Shown here in pieces: positions 10,987 to 23,040 of a stretch of DNA of 64,000 bases (position 1 is the first letter of the stretch; each line of letters starts with the position of its first letter). Under the pieces are notes generated by a model. The model was not told the DNA's origin and did no database searches. It saw only the letters and a list, made by a program, of their open reading frames with translations. Made by a program: the position numbers and the translations under genes. Origin of the DNA: Ovis canadensis (lineage: Eukaryota; Chordata; Mammalia; Artiodactyla; Bovidae); the NCBI RefSeq assembly GCF_042477335.2, contig NC_091251.1, positions 28,226,501 through 28,290,500 on the forward strand, in the 5' to 3' direction.

Positions 10987-12965
10987 CAGTTCAGTTCAGT
11001 TGCTCAGTCGTGTCCGACTCTTTGCGACCCCATGAATCGCAGCATGTCAGGCCTCCCTGTCCATCACCAACTCCCGGAGTTCACTCAGACTCACGTCCAT
11101 CGAGTCAGTGATGCCATCCAGCCATCTCACCCTCTGTCGTCCCCTTCTCCTCCTGCCCCCAATCCCTCCCAGCATCAGAGTCTTTTCCAGTGAGTCAACT
11201 CTTCGCATGAAGTGGCCAAAGTACTGGAGTTTCAGCTTTAGTATCATTCCTTCCAAAGAAATCCCAGGGCTGATCTCCTTCAGAATGGACGGGTTGGATC
11301 TCCTTGCAGTCCAAGGGACTCTCAAGAGTCTTCTCCAACACCACAGTTCAAAAGCATCTATTCTTTGGCGCTGAGTTTTCTTCACAGTCCAACTCTCACA
11401 TCCATACATGACCACTGGAAAAACCATAGCCTTAACTAGGCGAAACTTTGTTGGCAAAGTAATGTCTCTGCTTTTGAATATGCTATCTAGGTTGGTCATA
11501 ACTTTTCTTCCAAGGAGTAAGCGTCTTTTAATTTCATGGCTGCAGTCACCACCTGCAGTGATTTTGGAGCCCCCCAAAATAAAGTCTGACACTGTTTCCC
11601 GTGTTTTCCCATCTATTTCCCATGAAGTGATGGGACCGGATGCCATGATCTTCATTTTCTGAATGTTGAGATTTAAGCCAACTTTTTCACTCTCCACTTT
11701 CACTTTCATCAAGAGGCTTTTTAGTTCCTCTTCACTTTCTGCCATAATGGTGATGCCATCTGCATATCTGAGATGTGTGTCATCTGTATATTTCTCCTGG
11801 AAATCTTGATTCCAGCTTGTGTTTCTTCCAGCCCAGTGTTTCTCATGATGTACTCTGCACAGAAGTTAAATAAGCAGGGTGACAATATACAGCCTTGTCA
11901 TACTCCTTTTCATATTTGGAACCAGGCTGTTGTTCCATGTCCAGTTCTAACTGTTGCTTCCTGACCTGCAAATAGGTTTCTCAGGAGGTAGGTCAGGTGG
12001 TCTGGTATTCCCATCTCTTTCAGAATTTTCCACAGTTTATTGTGATCCACGCAGTCAAAGGCTTTGGCATAGTCAATAAAGCAGAAATAGATGTTTCTCT
12101 GGAACTCTCTTGCTTTTTCCATGATCCAGCAGATGTTGGCAATTTGATCTCTGGTTCCTCTGCCTTTCTGAAAACCAGCTTGAACATCAGGGAGTTCACA
12201 GTTCACGTATTGGTGAAGCCTGGCTTGGAGAATTTTGAGCATTACTTTACTAGCATGTGAGATGAGTGCAATTATGTGGTAGTCTGAGCATTCTTTGGCA
12301 TTGCCTTTCTTTGGGATTGGAATGAAAACTGACCTTTTCCAGTCCTGTGGCCACTGCTGAATTTTCCAAATTTGCTGGCATATTGAGTGCAGCACTTTCA
12401 CAGCATCATCTTTCAGGATTTGAAACAGCTCAACTGGAATTCCATCACCTCCACTAGCTTTGTTCGTAGTGATGCTTCCTAGGGCCCATTTTACTTCACA
12501 TTCCAGGATGTCTGGCTCTAGATGAGTGATCACACCATCATGATTATCTTGGTTGTGAAGATCTTTTTTGTATAGTTCTTCTTTGTATTCTTGCCACCTC
12601 TTCTTAATATCTTCTGCTTCTGTTAGGTCCCGACCATTTCTGTCCTTTATTGAGCCCATCTTTGCATGAAATGTTCCCTTGGTATCTCTAATTTTCTTGA
12701 AGAGAGCTCTAGTCTTTCCCATTCTGTTGTTTTCCTCTATTCCTTTGCATTGATCTCTGAAGAAGGCTTTCTTATCTCTCCTTGCTATTCTTTGGAACTC
12801 TGCATTCAGATGCTTATATCTTTCCTTTTCTCCTTTGCTTTTCACTTCTCTTCTTTTCTCGGCTATTTGTAAGGCCTCCTCAGACAGCCATTTTGCTTTT
12901 TTGCATTTCTTTTCCATGAGGATTGTCTTGATCCCTGTCTCCTGTACGATGTCACGAACCTCCGT
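10987..12965 (-). mobile_element. BovB LINE, 5'-truncated, about 2 kb
   Basis: This is the least damaged BovB in the window. The 3' end starts with a 'ttcagttcagttgctcagtcg' tail. Two long open stretches on the minus strand (12917-11910, 335 codons; 11745-11047, 232 codons) cover the linker, the reverse transcriptase fingers and palm, and the C-terminal domain. The endonuclease domain at the 5' end of a full BovB is absent, as expected from incomplete reverse transcription. Confidence 0.93.
11910..12917 (-). pseudogene. BovB reverse transcriptase, N-terminal and palm part
   Basis: A 335-codon open stretch of BovB ORF2. It begins in the linker after the endonuclease (MEKKCKKAKWLSEEALQIA), continues through 'ASGGDGIPVELFQILKDDAVKVLH' and 'WKRSVFIPIPKKGNAKECSDY', then 'AGFQKGRGTRDQIANI', and contains the first catalytic block 'FIDYAKAFDCVDH' (Asp of motif A) near residue 290. 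The frame closes at 11910. The second catalytic box lies downstream in the separate segment and reads YADG instead of YADD (about 11750-11765), losing an essential aspartate. The protein cannot be active. RTE elements normally use this enzyme for target-primed reverse transcription and to mobilise SINEs that share the BovB tail. Confidence 0.88.
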
Positions 12966-13069
12966 CTGGTTTATTCATGTTATTTCATTGTATGTTTCAT
13001 CTTTTTTATGTGTACCATTTTAAAAGTCTTTATTGAATTTGTTATAACATTGCTTCTGTTTTTTATGTT

Positions 13070-13196
13070 TTGGGTGTTTTTTTTTTTTGGCCACAAGGCC
13101 TGTAGGATCTTTGTTCCCTGACCAGGGATCAAATCTGTACTCTCTGCATTAGAAGGTGAAGTCTTAACTACTGGACCACCAAGGAAATCCCTGCAT
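13070..13196 (-). mobile_element. CHR-type SINE
   Basis: Reading the minus strand, 'agggatttccttggtggtccagtagttaag' and 'gatccctggtcagggaacaaagatcctacaggcc' form the tRNA-Glu-derived head of a cetartiodactyl CHR SINE, ending in an A-rich tail (the T run on + at about 13078-13088). Confidence 0.8.
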
Positions 13197-14079
13197 GTTT
13201 CATCTTGAACTACCTTACCATTCACTTGTTGAGGCACCGTCTAGATTTGTCTGTTTCCTCAGAGCAGGGTGAGTTGTTTCTTCACCTCTTCTACTTCCTT
13301 TTACCTAGAAGTTAAACATTTTTCGGCAGAAAATACTTCATAGGAGAGGTGATATATACTTTCTATTTCATCATATTAGAAGGCACATGAAACTGATTCT
13401 CTTAATATTTGCAATGCTAAGATTGATCCTTGGATTAAGACGGTAAAAGCCTGATCCTAGGATTATAAAATTACATTTTCTTGCTTGTGCATAGCAAGTA
13501 ATCTTTGAGGTGAAATTTTGCAAATATGTAAAACACTGGTTCCCCATTGATCTTCACATAACGCTTTTAACATCTTTGTTGATCCTTGCCTGAATAAACT
13601 ATTTCACTAAGGGATTGTAAATTGATTTCCTAATTCTATTGTTTTTTACATTTATTATCTAACATTCTTCTATTTCTAAGACTCTCTCTCATCAGCAAGG
13701 TTTAGTTGATTATGCTGATAATAATTCCTAATGGAAAGTGGAATAAATGCCTAATTACTTTCTTTTAAAAACCTGTTTTCCAAGTAAGAAAGTAATTACC
13801 AATTTTCAAAGTTACTGTTATAGCCACCACCACTGATAAGAAGTGAGTTTGTTGTTTTATTCTTATTTGAATATTTTCGTGGATTTTTAGTATGATATCA
13901 TTATGAGTTATAAATATTTCAAACACTAACATTAAGTATTTTTTGGTGTTCACATTGTTATACTTTTGGCCAGTAAAACCCTTTCAAGCTGGCTTATTCC
14001 TTTGACAAACTTAATAGCCTTTGAAAGTTCTTTACTTTCTGACATAACAAGATCACCCAGGCTCACCAGTTCATCAGCT
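13197..14079. other. Unassigned intergenic stretch
   Basis: About 880 AT-rich bases with no recognised feature. Confidence 0.4.
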
Positions 14080-14250
14080 TGAACAAGTCTCTTAAACTTC
14101 CCAAGCTCCAGCATCTTCATTTACAAGATACTAGTAGTGGTACCTACCTCATAGGATTAATATGAAGAATAAATGAGATAGTGTGGTTTGGCATAGTAAC
14201 TGACGTTCAGTAGGCAGGCAAGGAGTTACAGTATCTTTTATTATTATTGG
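14080..14250 (+). repeat. MIR-like SINE fragment
   Basis: The bases 'catcttcatttacaagatactagtagtggtacctacctcataggattaatatgaagaataaatgagata' are typical of MIR on the + strand. Confidence 0.6.
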
Positions 14251-14274
14251 TCGAAGCTCTGCCTTTAACAACTC

Positions 14275-14490
14275 TAGTGTTCTTGTTGCTACTCACTCAG
14301 TTGTGCCTGACTCTTTGTGACCCCATGGACTGTGGCTCACCAGGCTCCTCTGTCCATGGGATTTCTCAGGCAAGAACACTGGAGTGGGTTGCCGTTTCCT
14401 ACTCCAGGGGATCTTTCCAATTCAGGGATCGAACCTGAGTCCCCTGCATTGGCGGGCGAATTCTTTACCACTGAGCCACCATGGAAGCGT
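14275..14490 (-). mobile_element. Bov-tA SINE, near complete
   Basis: It reads as the reverse complement of Bov-tA: 'ttgtgcctgactctttgtgaccccatggactgtg...', 'caagaacactggagtgggttgccgtttcc', then the tRNA-Glu-like head 'ggggatctttccaattcagggatcgaacctgagtc...ccactgagccacc'. Head and body are both present. Confidence 0.92.
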
Positions 14491-14494
14491 CAAT

Positions 14495-14590
14495 AACACT
14501 AGTAACTTTGGATAAGACATTTGTCCTCTTTGGGCCTCAGCTTCTCTCTGTACAGTGGGAGATTTAAATTTGAAGTCCTTTCCACTTAAT
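14495..14590 (+). repeat. MIR-like SINE fragment
   Basis: 'ggataagacatttgtcctctttgggcctcagcttctctctgtacagtggga' resembles the MIR core. It may be part of the MIR at 14080 or a second copy, split by the Bov-tA insertion. Confidence 0.5.
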
Positions 14591-14619
14591 TTTTTTGGGT
14601 AACCAGATCAGTGGTTTTG

Positions 14620-14870
14620 TATGAACTTAATAAGAAAACACAAACAAAACAACAGAAAAGTCCCAAGAAGGGAATTTATGAAAATCCCATGGCTAACGTC
14701 ATATTCAGTGGTAAAAGACTGACAGTTTTCTCCTTTCTCCTGAGAGTTTGATCCTTAAGATCAGAACCAAGACAAGGCAAGAATGTTCTCTTTCACCACT
14801 GCTGTTCAACATTATACTGGAAGTGCTGGCCAGAGCAATTGGGAGTTGAAACAAATTGAGGAAGCTTTGG
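14620..14870 (+). mobile_element. L1 ORF2 fragment
   Basis: The + strand shows 'tcatattcagtggtaaaagactgacag', 'tcagaaccaagacaaggcaagaatg' and 'tgttcaacattatactggaagtgctggccagagc', the L1 ORF2 region just after the reverse transcriptase active site. It is short and frame-broken. Confidence 0.75.
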
Positions 14871-15059
14871 AGGAGTGCCCTAGGATGGAGCCAGAGTGAA
14901 AGGGTTAAGAAAGGTTTTTCTCTCTGTGTATCTCTCTATGTCTGTCTCCCATTCAGTTTGTGGTATCCAAGGAAATCTGTCAAAATGTTAGCTGAACGTA
15001 AGTTAAATGCTAGCTGAACAAAGCTAATGGTGGTGATGGAATTCCATATAAGACTTCAG

Positions 15060-15802
15060 AGACCACATATAATGGAGATTACAGACTTTACAAAAATAAT
15101 TTAGAAAAGTAATTCAGCAAACAAATAGCTAAAGCCTACAGCAAACAATGAAAACAAACACTGAAAAAGAGGACAATCTGAATTTCCAGAGTTGCTACAT
15201 TATAATATTCAAAATGCCCAGTTTTCAAAAATTATGAAGCATGAAAAGAAACAAGAAAATATAGCCCATTCACAGAAAATGTTAACAGAAACTGTCCCTA
15301 GGGAAGTTATTGAACTTAAAAGACTTAAATCAATCGTCTTTATTATTCTCAAAGAGCTAACGGAAACCACGAACAAATAGATAAAGGAAAGCTGGAGAAC
15401 AATATGACAAAATGTGAAATATTAACACAGAGACAGAAATGCTAAAAAAGAGCCAAACAGAAGTTCTGGAGCTGAAAATTACTATAATGGAAATGTAAAC
15501 TCACTAGAAGATTTCAAAAGCAGACTTGACCAGGAAGAAGAAGAAAATGGAAAACTTGAAAACAGATCAATTGAAAATACCCAGTTTTAGGGACAGAGAG
15601 AAAAAAGAATGGATAAAGCCTGACAGAGCCCAAGAGACCTTTAGGACACATCTAGCATACCAAGTATGTATAGTGAGGAGAGAGAGAAAGGTACACAGAG
15701 AATATTTGAAGAAACAATGGTCCCAAACTCCCCAAATTTGATATAACATGTGAATCTACACACTCAAGAAACTCAACAAATTCCAAGAAGGATGTGTGGA
15801 TC
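15060..15802 (+). mobile_element. Old L1, ORF1 region
   Basis: Between about 15480 and 15800 the + strand resembles L1 ORF1 ('cagttttagggacagagagaaaaaagaatgg', 'gaatatttgaagaaacaatggtcccaaactccccaaatttgatataacatg'). It stops abruptly where BovB begins, and an L1 resumes at about 17109. This is probably one old element split by later insertions. Confidence 0.65.
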
Positions 15803-16860
15803 CTGTGTGGATCACAACAAACTGGAAAATTCTTAAAGAGATGGGACTATCAGACCACCTGACCTGCCTCCTGAGAAATCTGTATGCAGATCAAGAAGCA
15901 ACAGTTAGAAGTGGACATTGAACAACAGACTGGTTCCAAATCAGGAAAGGAGTAGATCAAGGCTGTATATTGTCACCCTGTTTATTTAACTTATATGCAG
16001 AGTACATCATGTGAAATGCCAGGCTGGATGAAGCACAAGCTGGAATCAAGATTTCAGGGAGAATATCAATAACTTCAGATATGCAGATGACACTACCCTT
16101 ATGGCAGAAAGTGAAGAGGAACTAAAAAGCCTCTTGATAAAAGTGAAAGAGGAGAGTGAAAAAGCTGGCTTAACACTCAGCATTCAAAAAATGAAGATCA
16201 TGGTATCTGGTCCCATCACTTCATGGGAAATAGATGGGGAAATAACGGAAACAGCGACAGACTTTCTTTTCTTGGGCTCCAAAATCGCTGCAGATGGTGA
16301 CTGCAGTCATGAAGTTAAAAGACACTTGCTCCTTGGAAGAAAAGCTATGACCAACCTAGACAGCATATTAAAAAGCAAAGACATTACTTTGCCAACAAAG
16401 GTCCATCTAGTCAAGGCTATGGTTTTTCCAGTGGTCATGTATGAATGTGAGAGTTGGACTGTAAAGAAAGCTTAGCACAGAAGAATTGATGCTTTTGAAC
16501 TGTGGTGTTGAAGAAGACTCTTGAGAGTCCCTTGGATGGCAAGGAGATCCAACTAGTCTATCCTAAAGGAAATCAGTCCTGAATATTCATTGGAAGGACT
16601 GATGCTGAAGCTGAAGCTCCAATACTTTGGCCACCTGATGCGAAGAACGGTCTCATTTGAAAAGACCCTGATGCTTGGAAAGGTTGAAGGCAGGAGGAGA
16701 AGGGGACAATAGAGGATGAGATGGTTGGATGGCATCACCAACTCGATGGACATGAGTTTGAACAAGGTCCTGGAGTTGGAGATGGACTGAGAAGCCTGGC
16801 GTGCAGCAGTCTATGGGGTCGCAAAGAGTCCAACATGACTGAGTGACTGAACTGAACTGA
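15803..16860 (+). mobile_element. BovB LINE, 5'-truncated, about 1.06 kb
   Basis: The + strand encodes the reverse transcriptase palm and C-terminal domain. The active-site box reads YADD at about 16080-16091. A 124-codon open stretch (16101-16475) follows, including '[15 protein letters not shown]' and '[21 protein letters not shown]'. It ends in 'actgagtgactgaactgaactga'. Internal stops (for example 16472-16474) show it is dead. Confidence 0.92.
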
Positions 16861-16887
16861 AAGGAGAAATTGGAACATCCCTGTGTG

Positions 16888-17108
16888 TGTGTGCAAAGTC
16901 ACTTCAGTCATGTCTGACTCTTTGTGACCCTATGGACTGTAGCCCACCAGGCTTCTCAGTCCATGGAATTCTCTAAACAAGAATATTGGAGTGAATTGCC
17001 ATGCCCTACTCCAGGGGATCTTCCAGAACCAGGGATTGAACCCATGTCTCCTGTGGTTCTTGCATTGCAGGCAGATTTTTTACCATAACACCACGGGGGA
17101 AGCCCTAG
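16888..17108 (-). mobile_element. Bov-tA SINE
   Basis: Reverse-strand Bov-tA body ('gtctgactctttgtgaccctatggactgtagcccaccaggc') and head ('ccagggattgaacccatgtctcc...'). It lies 28 bases after the BovB tail. Confidence 0.92.
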
Positions 17109-19525
17109 GACATTCCTAGATGGATACAAGCTAAGAGAATTTATTGGTAATAGAACTGCCATATCAGAAACACTGAAGGTGTTCTTTAGGTTGAAAGAAA
17201 AGGGCACTAGCAGTAACCCAAAGCCATATGAAAAAAAAATTATTTTGTAAAAATAACTACATAGGTAAATGTAAAAGCCGGTGTTACTGGTTTCTAACTC
17301 CACATTTTACATCCTACATGAATAAAGACAAATGCATAAGACAATTATAAATTTGTGTCAGAGGGTGCAAACATATAAAGATATATTTTGTGAAAACAAC
17401 AATGTAAAGGGGGAAATGGGGCTGTATAGGAGCAGTTTTGTACACTAATGAAATTAAGTTGAAATAAATTCAAGCTACATTGTTATACATTTAGAACATT
17501 CATTGTAATCCCCATGGAAACTACTGAGAAAATATCTAAAAGATACACAAAAGCAAATGAGAAGGAGGCAAAAATGGCACGCTACAAAAAATTAAGTGCA
17601 AAAGAAGGCAGTAATAGAGAAAAATGAGGAACAAAAAGGTGTAGACACACAGAAGACAAACAGCAAAGGGCAGAAGTAACTCCTTATTAGTAGTTACTTT
17701 AAGTGTAAATGAGTGAAATGACTCTAAAAAAAGGCAGAGATTGGCAGAACTTAAAAAAAAATTATCTAGCTCTATGTTGTCAATAACGGAGGCACTTCAA
17801 CTCTGAGAAGATGCATGGGTTGAAAGTAAAAGGATGTAAAAAGATATTCCATGCAAATGCTAGCCAAAAGAACTGGAGTAACTAAACTGAAATCAGAGGA
17901 AATCGATTTTAAGTTAAACACTATTACAGGAGACAAAGAAGGACATTATATATTATTTGTAAAAGGGTTAATTCATCAAGAAGTTACAGGGACTTCCCTG
18001 GTGGTCCAGCAGTTAAGAATCTGCCTTCCAATGTACGAGATGCTGGTTCAATACCTGGTTGGGGAACTAAGATCCCATATGCTGCAGGGCAACTAAACCT
18101 ACCTACTGTACAGCCCAGGCCACAGCTAGAGAAAAGCCCGTGTGCCATAGGGAAAGATCCTGCATGCTGCAACGAGATCCTGCGTACTGCAACTAAGATC
18201 CAACACAGCCGAAATAAACATAAGACAGGCCCCCCAAAATGTATAAAGTGAAGAGCCACGGAAGAAACAGTCCTATAATAGTAGTTGAGGATTTCAATAT
18301 TCAACTTTCAATAATGAATAGAACATCTAAACAGAAGGTCATAAGAAAATAGAACGACAATATAATAATAGAGCAACACTATACACCAACTAGATTTGAC
18401 AGACATATTGGACAGTCTACCCAACAGCAGCAGAATACACATTCCGCTAAAGTGCACGTGGAACATTCTCCAGGATAGCCCATGTTTTAGGCCACAGAAA
18501 AATCTCAGTACGTTTAAAAAGGCTGAAATCCTCTGCGGTATCTTTTTCAACCACCATGGAATGAAGCTAGAGCTGAGCAATGTAAGGAAAACTGGGAAGT
18601 TTTAAACTGTGTGCAAATTAAACAGTGTAGTCTTAAACAACCAAGGGTCAAAGAAGAAAGGGAAACTGTAAAACGTTTAGAGATGAGTGAAAATGAAGAC
18701 ACCATATACCAAAACATATGGAATGCAGTGAAAACAGTACCTGGAGGAAAAAATCTATAGCTGTAAATGCCTGTTTTAAAAAAGAAGAATGATCTCAAAT
18801 CAGTAACCTAAATTTACAACTTAAGGAACTAGAAAAGGTATAGAAAATTAAACCCAAAACAAGCAGAATGAATTAAGTTATGAAGATTAGAGAGGAGATA
18901 AGCAAAACAGAAAATAGAATTACCTATTTTTATAGAGATTATCAATGAAATCTGAAGTTGGTTCTTAGAAAAGATCAATAAAATTTACAGACTTTTAGCT
19001 AAAATTACCATGAAAAAAAAAGAGAAGAATGAATTTAAACAACTAAAATCAGAAATGGAAGTGGAACATTAATACTGACCTTACATGAATAAAAAAGATT
19101 GTAGGAGAATATTGTAAACAACTGGATGCCAACAAATAGGATAACCTAGATGAAATGGACAAGCTCCCATGAAAACTGGCTTAAGAAGAAATAGAAGATC
19201 TCAGCAGACCACCACCAAGTAAAAAGACCGCATCAGTAATTAAAATTCTCAGTATAGAAAAGTCCAGAACAGATGGTTTCAACAGTGAATTCTATGAAAC
19301 TCTAAAGAATAATTAATACTAACCCTTCTCAAACTCTTCCAAAAAATAGCGGAGGAAGGAACACTTCCTCAGTCATTCTACAGAGCCAGTATACCTTGAT
19401 ACCAAATCCAAAGATGTCATAAGAAAGAAAACTATAGAACAGTATATAAATGTAGATATAAAAATTCTCAACAAAATACTAGGAAACCGAATTCACAGCA
19501 TATTTAATAGGGACTATATACCATG
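17109..19525 (+). mobile_element. Old L1, ORF1/ORF2 body, split by a CHR SINE
   Basis: It begins with inter-ORF-like L1 sequence ('gaaggtgttctttaggttgaaag', 'aactacataggtaaatgtaaaagccggtgttac'). It continues through ORF2 endonuclease and reverse transcriptase regions ('ccactatataccaactagatttgacagacat...', 'ctagatgaaatggacaagc', 'cttgataccaaatccaaagatg'). All frames are shattered, indicating an ancient copy. A CHR SINE interrupts it at 17988-18232. Confidence 0.75.
17988..18232 (+). mobile_element. CHR-type SINE, full length
   Basis: Begins 'agggacttccctggtggtccagcagttaagaatctgcc', with the B-box-like 'ggttcaatacctggttggggaac' and the CHR tail region 'gcccgtgtgccatag...tgcgtactgcaactaagatccaac'. 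Confidence 0.88.
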
Positions 19526-19529
19526 ATCA

Positions 19530-20690
19530 AGTGTGGTTTGGCTTTTTTCATTCAGAATTCTTTGGAGATTCATCCAAGTTGTCACATCAATAACTCTTTT
19601 TATTGCTGAGTAATATTCTGTGGCATAGATGTACCAGAGTTTGTTTAACCATTTATCCATTGAATGACAATTGAGTTGTGTCTAGTTCTTTGATTATTAT
19701 GAACAAAGTTGTTATTCACATTCAGTTTTTGTATAAATACATTCTTAAGGATCTTGGACAAGTGCCCAAGACTGTAATTCCTGAGTCATATAAATGTCTC
19801 ATGTTTAGTTTTGTAAGAAAATGCCAACTGTCTTCTAGAGTGGCTACATAATTTTATATCCCACCAGCAATTCACAGTGATCCTATTTCTCTTATCATCA
19901 GTAACATTTGATGGTGTCGCTATTTTTATTTTAGCTATTCTGATGTGTGTGCAGTGGTATCTCATAGTGATTTTAATTAGCAGTTCTCCAATGACCAATA
20001 ATGTTGGACATCTTTTCATGTGTATTATTTGTCACCTCTATATCCTCTTCAGTGACATGTCTGTTTATATCTGTTGCCTATTTTCGAACTGAATTTTTTT
20101 CTTTTCATCTTGAGTTTTGAGAACTCTTTATATATTCTAGATACTAGTCCTTTGCCAGATTTGTGGTTTGCAGGTATTTTCTCTAAGTTGGTAGCTTTTC
20201 ACCTTCTTAACAGGGTCTTTCTTGGAGCAGACGTTATTAATTTTTATGTTGTCTAACATCAGATTTTCTTTCTTGTATAGATCATGCTTTTAGTGTCAAG
20301 TCCAAGAATTTTTCACTTAGTCCTAGATCCTAAAGATTTTATGCTTTTTTTTTCCTTAAAAGTTTTATAGTTATATCTGTAATTCATTTGAAGTTAATTT
20401 TTATATAAGGTGTAATGTTTGGGTCAAGTTTCATTTTTTAAACTATGAATATCCAATTGCTTCAGCACTATTTCTCAAAAAAAAATTATGCTTTTCCATT
20501 GAATTGTTTTTGCATTTTGGAAAATATCAGTTGGGCAGATATGTCTGGGCCTATTTCTGGATTTTCTATTCTGTTCCATTGATCAATGTATCTATCTTTC
20601 TGCCAATACCACATAGTCTTGATTACTGGTTAACATTTTTAAAGCTCTGCACTAATTATAAAGTGCAGTAAGGACTGCTGGAGTTAGAGA
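19530..20690 (-). mobile_element. Old L1, 3' region
   Basis: Reverse-orientation L1: 'cattcagaattctttggagattcatccaagttg', 'ttgctgagtaatattctgtggcatagatgtaccagag', and 'ttttgagaactctttatatattctagatactagtcctttgccagat'. It abuts the + oriented L1 on its left, so two old elements face each other. Confidence 0.75.
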
Positions 20691-20739
20691 AAAGGTCCCA
20701 AGAGATATAACATTTGATGAAAAGTTCGCTGCACTTAGA

Positions 20740-20900
20740 TTCAAAAGACTTGGGTTTTGTAGTCATTGCATCAGGATGTGACTGGGTGACCTGGCCAAAT
20801 CGTTTAGTCTGAGACTCATTTTTCTCATCCATAGCATTGGGATGCTAATACCTGTGTAGCCTACCGTCCCAGTATCCTTGTGAGCATTAAAGAAAAATAT
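20740..20900 (+). repeat. MIR-like SINE fragment
   Basis: 'ggtgacctggccaaatcgtttagtctgagactcatttttctcatccatagcattgggatgctaatacctgtg' fits the MIR core on the + strand. Confidence 0.55.
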
Positions 20901-21171
20901 GGAGTCTATAAGGTTTAGACTAAAGCCAGTATTCAAATATAAAGGGTTATTATTTGAGGGATAAGGACAATAGACATTAAGGTCCTTCTTACCTAAGGTC
21001 ATCTTCAATTTGATTAGGTAGCATTAGCCAGAAAGGTTCACATGTTATTCAACAGATTACACATTCTTCCAGACACTGTGAAAAGTCCGTGGGACATAGA
21101 TACAAAAATATATAGTCCTGTCCTTATAAATCTTCCTTTTCTGTGGGAAAGTATTCCATTTTTCAAAAGTT

Positions 21172-21827
21172 CAGTTCAGCTCAGTCGCTCAGTCGTGTCC
21201 GATCTTTGCGACCCCATGAATCATAGCACGCCAGGCCTCCTTGTCCATCACCAACTCCCGGAGTCCACTCAGACTCACGTCCATCGAGTCAGTGATGCCA
21301 TCCAGCCATCTCATCCCCTGTTGTCCCCTTCTCCTCCTGCCCCCAATCCCTCCCAGCGTCAGAGTCTTTTCCAATGACTCAACTCTTCGCATGAGGTGGC
21401 CAAAGTACTGGAGCTTCAGCTTTAGTATCATTCCTTCCAAAGAAATCCCAGGGCTGATCTCCTTCAGAATGGACTGGTTGGATCTCCTTGTAGTCCAAGG
21501 GACTCTCAAGAGTCTTCTCCAACACCACAGTTCAAAAGCATCAATTCTTCGGCGCTCAGCCTTCTTCACAGTCCAACTCTCACATCCATACATGACCACT
21601 GGAAAAACCATAGCCTTGACTAGACGGACCTTAGTTGGCAAAGTAATGTCTCTGCTTTTGAATATGCTATCTCGGTTGGTCATAACTTTTCTTCCAAGGA
21701 GTAAGCGTCTTTTAATTTCATGGCTAGAATCACCATCTGCAGTGATTTTGGAGCCCCCCAAAATAAAGTCTGACACTGTTTCCACTGTTTCCCCATCTAT
21801 TTCCCATGAAGTGATGGGACTGGATGC
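21172..21827 (-). mobile_element. BovB LINE, 5'-truncated, 656 bp, with target-site repeat
   Basis: The minus strand from 21830 to 21189 is an almost unbroken 213-codon stretch of the BovB C-terminal domain (starting at '[19 protein letters not shown]', with '[21 protein letters not shown]' and '[16 protein letters not shown]'). The 8-bp repeat caaaagtt flanks it (21164-21171 and 21828-21835). The intact frame suggests a relatively young insertion. Confidence 0.93.
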
Positions 21828-21899
21828 CAAAAGTTAAGTGAATTCAAATTAAATGTATATTGAGCACTTCTTTAGAATTCTGGAACCTTTCTGGGTAGA

Positions 21900-22145
21900 T
21901 GGATCCATGGAGCAAAAAATCATAGTGAATTCTATGAAACTCTAAAGAATTAATACTAATTCTTCTCAAACTCTTCCATAAAATAGAATAGGAGGGAACA
22001 CTTATTCATTCTACAGAGCCAATATTACCTTGATGCCAAATCCAGACAATGATGTCACGAGAAAGACTATAGAACAGTATATAAACATAGACATAAACAT
22101 TCTCAACAAAATACTAGGAAGCCAAATTCATAGCATATTTAAACA
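21900..22145 (+). mobile_element. Old L1 ORF2 fragment
   Basis: Nearly the same L1 ORF2 piece as 19285-19505 ('agtgaattctatgaaactctaaagaat', 'tctcaacaaaatactaggaagccaaattcatagcatattt'). It is a second independent or duplicated copy of the same segment. Confidence 0.75.
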
Positions 22146-22768
22146 GATTGTACACCATCCTCATATTTTCAGGGGCTGCACACTGACCTTAGCAGAGCCA
22201 AAAGGAAAGGGGGAGGGTTTTCCTGGACAAAAGCGAAAACACTCTGAGGCTCACATTCTTGTCACCCTTTCCAGCTAGTTTCATCTCTAGTTCCATTTCT
22301 TTGCATGCATTTATTAAAATGAAACGAAAACATCCCATGGAGCCAATTTAGAGTCCTGTACACTGAATAAAAACACATTTTGCCTACCTCAAATAGGACG
22401 GAACCTATTGAAAAGGTCAGCCTGCCTCATCTCTGTTTTCCCAGGTCTCATTTTACAAATTGACTTCAGTTCCTTGTCTGCATCGTACATTGCTGAAATC
22501 AGTTTGTAAAATGAAGTAGTTTTAACAGTCAGAGAAAGACTGGTATGCATCATTCCTCTAGATAGCCTGCAATAAAGAAAATCTCACTTGGAGAATAAGG
22601 GCTATTGTTATGTAAAGTGTTTTTACATGCTACTTGGTGCATTTAGAAAACAAAGCATGAACGCAAAACAAAACACACAATAGCAAAATATGCTTCAGCA
22701 CAACAAAATCAGAATCCTGTTCCTAGACGTGTAGCTGGAGGGATATTTGGAAATAACTGCCAAGTATA
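22146..22768. other. Unassigned intergenic stretch
   Basis: About 620 bases without a recognisable gene or repeat. Confidence 0.4.
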
Positions 22769-23040
22769 AGGAGAAGGCAATGGCACCTGACTCCAGTACT
22801 CTTGCCTGGAAAATCCCACGGATGGAGAAGCCTGGTGGGCTGCAATCCATGGGGTCGCTACGAGTTGGACACAACTGAGTGACTTCACATTCACTTTTCA
22901 CTTTCACGCATTGGAGAAGGAAATGGCAACCCACTCCAGTGTTCTTGCCTGGAGAATCCCAGGGACGGGGGAGCCTGGTGGGCTGCCGTCTATGGGGTCG
23001 CATAGAGTCAGACACGACTGAAGCAACTTAGCAGCAGCAG
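22769..23040 (+). mobile_element. Bov-A2 SINE (dimeric)
   Basis: Two tandem Bov-A units are visible ('gagaaggcaatggcacctgactccagtactcttgcc...' and 'ggagaaggaaatggcaacccactccagtgttcttgcc...'), joined by 'cacattcacttttcactttcacgcatt' and ending in a CAG-rich tail. A short flanking repeat 'gccaagtata' appears at about 22759-22768 and 23040-23049. Confidence 0.93.

Noticed and set aside
14400-14480. tRNA-like sequences (also 13100, 17000, 18000, 24300, 62400)
   Set aside because: These are tRNA-Glu-derived heads of Bov-tA and CHR SINEs, not tRNA genes.
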